Positions 60,871 to 64,000 of a DNA stretch of 64,000 nt are shown piece by piece. The stretch covers positions 1-64,000 of the forward strand of contig NZ_BJTC01000017.1 in assembly GCF_006829085.1 (NCBI RefSeq). Reading direction: 5' to 3'. The notes below the pieces were generated by a model. That model was not told where the DNA came from, did not search any database, and saw only the letters and a list, made by a program, of their open reading frames with translations. Made by a program: the position numbers and the translations under genes. Each line of letters begins with the position of its first letter. Positions within the stretch are counted from its first letter, which is position 1. This DNA comes from Chryseobacterium sp. ON_d1. Lineage in GTDB: Bacteria; Bacteroidota; Bacteroidia; Flavobacteriales; Weeksellaceae.

Positions 60871-63465
60871 ATGAACTTAAACCAATATACTGTAAAATCA
60901 CAGGAAGCCATCCAGGCAGCACAACAGGTTGCAATGGAATTTGGCAACCAAAGCATTGAGCCGCAACATCTTCTTGAAGGAATTTTTCAGGTAGATGAAA
61001 ATATTTCGCCTTTCTTATTAAAAAAATCTGAAGCAGATGCAACCTTAGTAAGAGAACGCAATCGTGAAAATTTAGAAAAACTTCCAAAAGTACAGGGAGG
61101 AAACATTTATCTTTCACAATCAGCCAACAAAGTATTGTTGGATGCCCCCAATATTGCCAAAAAGATGGGTGATGAGTATGTAACGATTGAACATTTATGG
61201 CTGGCACTTTTGGAAACCACTTCTGAAGTATCTAAAATGCTGAAGGATATGGGAGTAACCAAAAATCTGCTGGAAGGCGCTATCAAAGAATTAAGAAAAG
61301 GAAGCAAAGCGACTTCTGCAAGCTCAGAAGAAACCTATCAGTCCTTAAACAAATATGCTAAAAACTTTAATGAATTAGCCGCAGAGGGCAAACTGGATCC
61401 TGTAATCGGACGCGATGAAGAAATCAGAAGGGTTTTACAGATCCTTTCCAGAAGAACAAAAAACAACCCAATTCTTATCGGAGAACCCGGTGTTGGTAAA
61501 ACAGCGATTGCTGAAGGAATTGCTCATAGAATTATCAGTGGTGACGTTCCTGAAAACCTGATGGACAAAACATTATATTCATTGGATATGGGAGCTTTGA
61601 TCGCCGGAGCAAAATATAAGGGTGAATTTGAAGAACGTCTGAAATCGGTTGTGAACGAAGTCATCAAATCAGATGGTCAGATTATTCTTTTCATCGACGA
61701 GATTCACACCTTGGTTGGAGCCGGAGGCGGTGAAGGAGCAATGGATGCTGCCAATATCTTAAAACCTGCTTTGGCAAGAGGAGAATTGAGAGCCATCGGA
61801 GCAACAACTTTAAATGAATATCAAAAGTATTTTGAAAAAGACAAAGCGCTGGAAAGACGTTTTCAGAAAGTAATGGTGGAAGAACCGGATACAGAATCTG
61901 CTATTTCTATCCTTCGTGGTATCAAAGATAAATACGAGGCCCACCATAAAGTAAGAATTAAAGATGAGGCAATTATTGCTGCTGTGGAAATGTCTCAAAG
62001 ATATATTTCAGACCGTTTCTTACCGGATAAAGCTATCGACCTTATTGATGAGGCTTCAGCAAAACTGAGAATGGAAATCAATTCCAAGCCTGAAGAACTG
62101 GACGTACTGGACAGAAAACTGATGCAGATGGAGATTGAATTGGCCGCTATTTCAAGAGAAGGCAACCAGACCAAGATTGATCACCTTAAAGAAGATATTG
62201 CCAAAATATCTGAACAGAGAAACGAGATCAACGCCAAATGGCTGAAAGAAAAACAGAAAAGTGAAGATCTTACCCAGATCAAAAAAGATATTGAGTCTCT
62301 GAAATTGGAAGCAGAAAGAGCTTCCAGAGCCGGAGATTATGCCAAAGTAGCGGAAATCCAGTACGGAAAACTTCGTGAAAAGGAAGAAGAGCTCAGCAAG
62401 GTGGAGCTGGAAATGCAGAATCATCAGAACGAACTGATCAAAGAAGAGGTAACTGCAGAAAATATCTCTGAGGTTATTGCAAAATGGACGGGTATTCCGG
62501 TAACTAAATTGCTACAGTCTGAAAGAGATAAACTATTACATCTGGAAACCGAGCTGCACCACAGAGTGGTAGGACAGGACGAAGCGATCCAGGCCGTTGC
62601 AGATGCAATCAGAAGAAACAGGGCCGGATTAAGTGATGACAAAAAACCAATCGGATCTTTCTTATTCCTGGGAACAACAGGGGTTGGTAAAACCGAGCTG
62701 GCAAAAGCACTGGCTGAATTCTTATTTGATGATGAAAACAATATGACCAGAATTGATATGAGTGAATATCAGGAACGTCACAGTGTTTCCAGATTGGTAG
62801 GAGCGCCTCCGGGATATGTAGGATATGATGAAGGCGGACAGTTGACCGAAGCAGTAAGAAGAAGACCTTATTCCGTTGTGCTTTTGGACGAGATCGAAAA
62901 AGCACACCCTGATGTTTTCAACACTCTGCTTCAGGTTTTGGATGACGGGCGTCTGACTGACAATAAAGGACGTGTGGTTAATTTCAAGAATTCAATCATT
63001 ATAATGACCTCGAATTTAGGCTCGCACCTGATTCAGGAAAATTTTGAAAACCTTACGGAGGAAAATCAGGATGAAATTGTGGATAAAACAAAAGAAGAAG
63101 TCTTTGATCTTTTGAAACAGACCCTTCGTCCGGAATTTCTGAACAGGATTGATGAAATTGTACTGTTCCAGCCTTTAAGAAAAAAAGAAATCGGAAAAAT
63201 CGTTCAGTACCAGCTGAGAGGATTCAATGAAATGCTGGCGAAACGTAACATCATTATGACCTTCACCCAGGATGCAGTAGATTACCTGATGGACAAAGGT
63301 TATGATCCTGCTTTCGGAGCAAGACCATTAAAAAGGGTAATACAGCAGGAAGTATTAAATAAATTATCTAAAGAGATTCTTGCAGGAAAAGTAAATGACG
63401 GAGACAGAATCACCCTGGATTATTTTGTAGAAACAGGGTTGGTTTTCAGGCCTACTGAACAATAA
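60871..63465 (+). CDS. clpB: ATP-dependent chaperone ClpB
   Basis: An 864-residue disaggregase. The N-domain (1-145), AAA1 with Walker A GEPGVGKT (about 206-213), a coiled-coil middle domain (about 400-520) and AAA2 with GTTGVGKT (about 600-607) are all present. It works with DnaK to recover aggregated proteins after heat stress. Full length for the family. Followed by a strong terminator. Confidence 0.97.
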   Translation: MNLNQYTVKSQEAIQAAQQVAMEFGNQSIEPQHLLEGIFQVDENISPFLLKKSEADATLVRERNRENLEKLPKVQGGNIYLSQSANKVLLDAPNIAKKMGDEYVTIEHLWLALLETTSEVSKMLKDMGVTKNLLEGAIKELRKGSKATSASSEETYQSLNKYAKNFNELAAEGKLDPVIGRDEEIRRVLQILSRRTKNNPILIGEPGVGKTAIAEGIAHRIISGDVPENLMDKTLYSLDMGALIAGAKYKGEFEERLKSVVNEVIKSDGQIILFIDEIHTLVGAGGGEGAMDAANILKPALARGELRAIGATTLNEYQKYFEKDKALERRFQKVMVEEPDTESAISILRGIKDKYEAHHKVRIKDEAIIAAVEMSQRYISDRFLPDKAIDLIDEASAKLRMEINSKPEELDVLDRKLMQMEIELAAISREGNQTKIDHLKEDIAKISEQRNEINAKWLKEKQKSEDLTQIKKDIESLKLEAERASRAGDYAKVAEIQYGKLREKEEELSKVELEMQNHQNELIKEEVTAENISEVIAKWTGIPVTKLLQSERDKLLHLETELHHRVVGQDEAIQAVADAIRRNRAGLSDDKKPIGSFLFLGTTGVGKTELAKALAEFLFDDENNMTRIDMSEYQERHSVSRLVGAPPGYVGYDEGGQLTEAVRRRPYSVVLLDEIEKAHPDVFNTLLQVLDDGRLTDNKGRVVNFKNSIIIMTSNLGSHLIQENFENLTEENQDEIVDKTKEEVFDLLKQTLRPEFLNRIDEIVLFQPLRKKEIGKIVQYQLRGFNEMLAKRNIIMTFTQDAVDYLMDKGYDPAFGARPLKRVIQQEVLNKLSKEILAGKVNDGDRITLDYFVETGLVFRPTEQ

Positions 63466-63496
63466 AATAGTTTTTTTCATATACATTATTTTTGTG

Positions 63497-63535
63497 AATA
63501 AGTGCTGTAGAGTAATCTGCAGCACTTATTTTTAT
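63497..63535 (+). terminator. clpB terminator
   Basis: AATAAGTGCTG (63497-63507) pairs with CAGCACTTATT (63520-63530), 12-nt loop, then TTTTAT. Confidence 0.8.
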
Positions 63536-63697
63536 ATTATCATTCAGGTAAAAATTCTATAAGCTTTTGCTAATATATACAATCCGTAAAATCCCGGTAA
63601 AAATAACAGTATAATTCCCTGTTCACCAATACTTATTCTACCATATTTTTTCCGAGATTTGCATATTAATTGAGTTTTATCCGTAAACCACTAAGTT

Positions 63698-64000
63698 ATG
63701 AATACAGAATCAAACAACCCACTACAACCTGGAATAATGTCAAACAGTCTTATCCAGACTCTGATCGACAATTACCGTCAAAATCATCTGACAGCTATTA
63801 ATACTGCTTTAGGAATGCAAGATGCTCATTCTATCTGGTTTGACCTTCCAAAATTAAAAAATTTCATTGCAAAGATTGAAGAAGAAGCAGCCAAAGTGAA
63901 CCCAGCTGCATCTGCAGAAGATTTAGGAATCAGATTTTATTATTCTGCCTATCCGAAGCAAGAAAACTGGTCTATCATGCAATCACATCCTGTCCCAACA
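63698..64000 (+). CDS. Hypothetical protein, truncated at window end
   Basis: An ORF open to the right edge (101 codons visible) starting at ATG 63698. The N-terminus MNTESNNPLQPGIMSNSLIQ is followed by a soluble, mostly helical part (NTALGMQDAHSIWFDLPKLK, FIAKIEEEAAKVNPAAS) and RFYYSAYPKQENWSIM. No signal peptide. The 3' end is outside the window. Unknown family. Confidence 0.75.
   Translation, partial: MNTESNNPLQPGIMSNSLIQTLIDNYRQNHLTAINTALGMQDAHSIWFDLPKLKNFIAKIEEEAAKVNPAASAEDLGIRFYYSAYPKQENWSIMQSHPVPT

Noticed and set aside
60851..61207. 118-codon minus-strand frame over the start of clpB
   Set aside because: It is antisense to the strongly conserved ClpB N-domain.
1..64000. CRISPR array or insertion sequence
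   Set aside because: No regularly spaced direct repeats of 24-40 bp and no transposase or cas gene were seen.

Overview
The window is chromosomal DNA of a Flavobacteriia bacterium, most likely Chryseobacterium or a close Weeksellaceae relative. The DNA is AT-rich. Many genes are preceded by the Bacteroidota promoter pattern (TTTG, about 19 bp, TAnnTTTG). It encodes the type IX secretion (T9SS) translocon SprA and three proteins with T9SS C-terminal sorting domains. There are no plasmid, prophage or insertion-sequence hallmark genes, so it reads as core chromosome with small accessory insertions.

Layout. 1-900 is non-coding. It holds three tandem minus-strand promoters that point out of the window (rRNA-type), a perfect inverted pair of DnaA boxes around an AT-rich core, and a structured RNA resembling the Flavo-1 motif. 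0.9-13 kb is housekeeping on the minus strand: a VanZ-like protein, gcvH, sprA, ruvA, the malic enzyme maeB, a BadF/GlcNAc-kinase-type ATPase and a small coiled-coil protein. 13.5-17.2 kb is a plus-strand run: GtrA-like protein, PlsC-type acyltransferase, sugar MFS transporter and DUF3810 protein.

17.9-23.4 kb is the most distinctive locus, a peptide maturation and export cassette. It contains a VKOR-thioredoxin fusion, a C39 peptidase/ABC transporter, a six-cysteine double-glycine precursor peptide and an HlyD-type adaptor. The parts suggest that a Cys-rich peptide is cleaved after Gly-Gly, exported and disulfide-bonded. A leader element of about 45 nt precedes both the transporter and the precursor. 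It recurs near 40.6 kb before a tail-collar protein gene, which suggests shared post-transcriptional control.

24-33 kb holds tRNA-Met, a TlpA-like protein, a PID-CTERM-like small protein beside a T9SS adhesin-like protein, clpX, a HIT protein, greA, a Rieske-like lipoprotein whose histidines are replaced, dtd and a T9SS-sorted subtilase. 33-39.5 kb is mostly lipoproteins and membrane proteins. Here a small winged-helix regulator sits beside two copies of a 17-bp quasi-palindrome, each placed at a promoter. 39.7-44.5 kb is mixed: enoyl-CoA hydratase, tail-collar protein, T9SS protein, SMUG2-type glycosylase, CPBP protease and a lipoprotein.

44.6-60.5 kb is a phenylacetate catabolic cluster on the minus strand, transcribed from a TetR/PaaR-type regulator side: paaK-paaE, paaA, paaB, paaC, hydrolase, paaD, paaG, paaH, small ORF, paaI, DUF6624, paaJ, paaY, esterase, paaZ. 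It covers CoA activation, ring epoxidation, isomerisation, ring opening and beta-oxidation; no separate paaF is inside the cluster. Most longer spacers in it carry related imperfect palindromes. The window ends with clpB (plus strand) and a truncated hypothetical gene.
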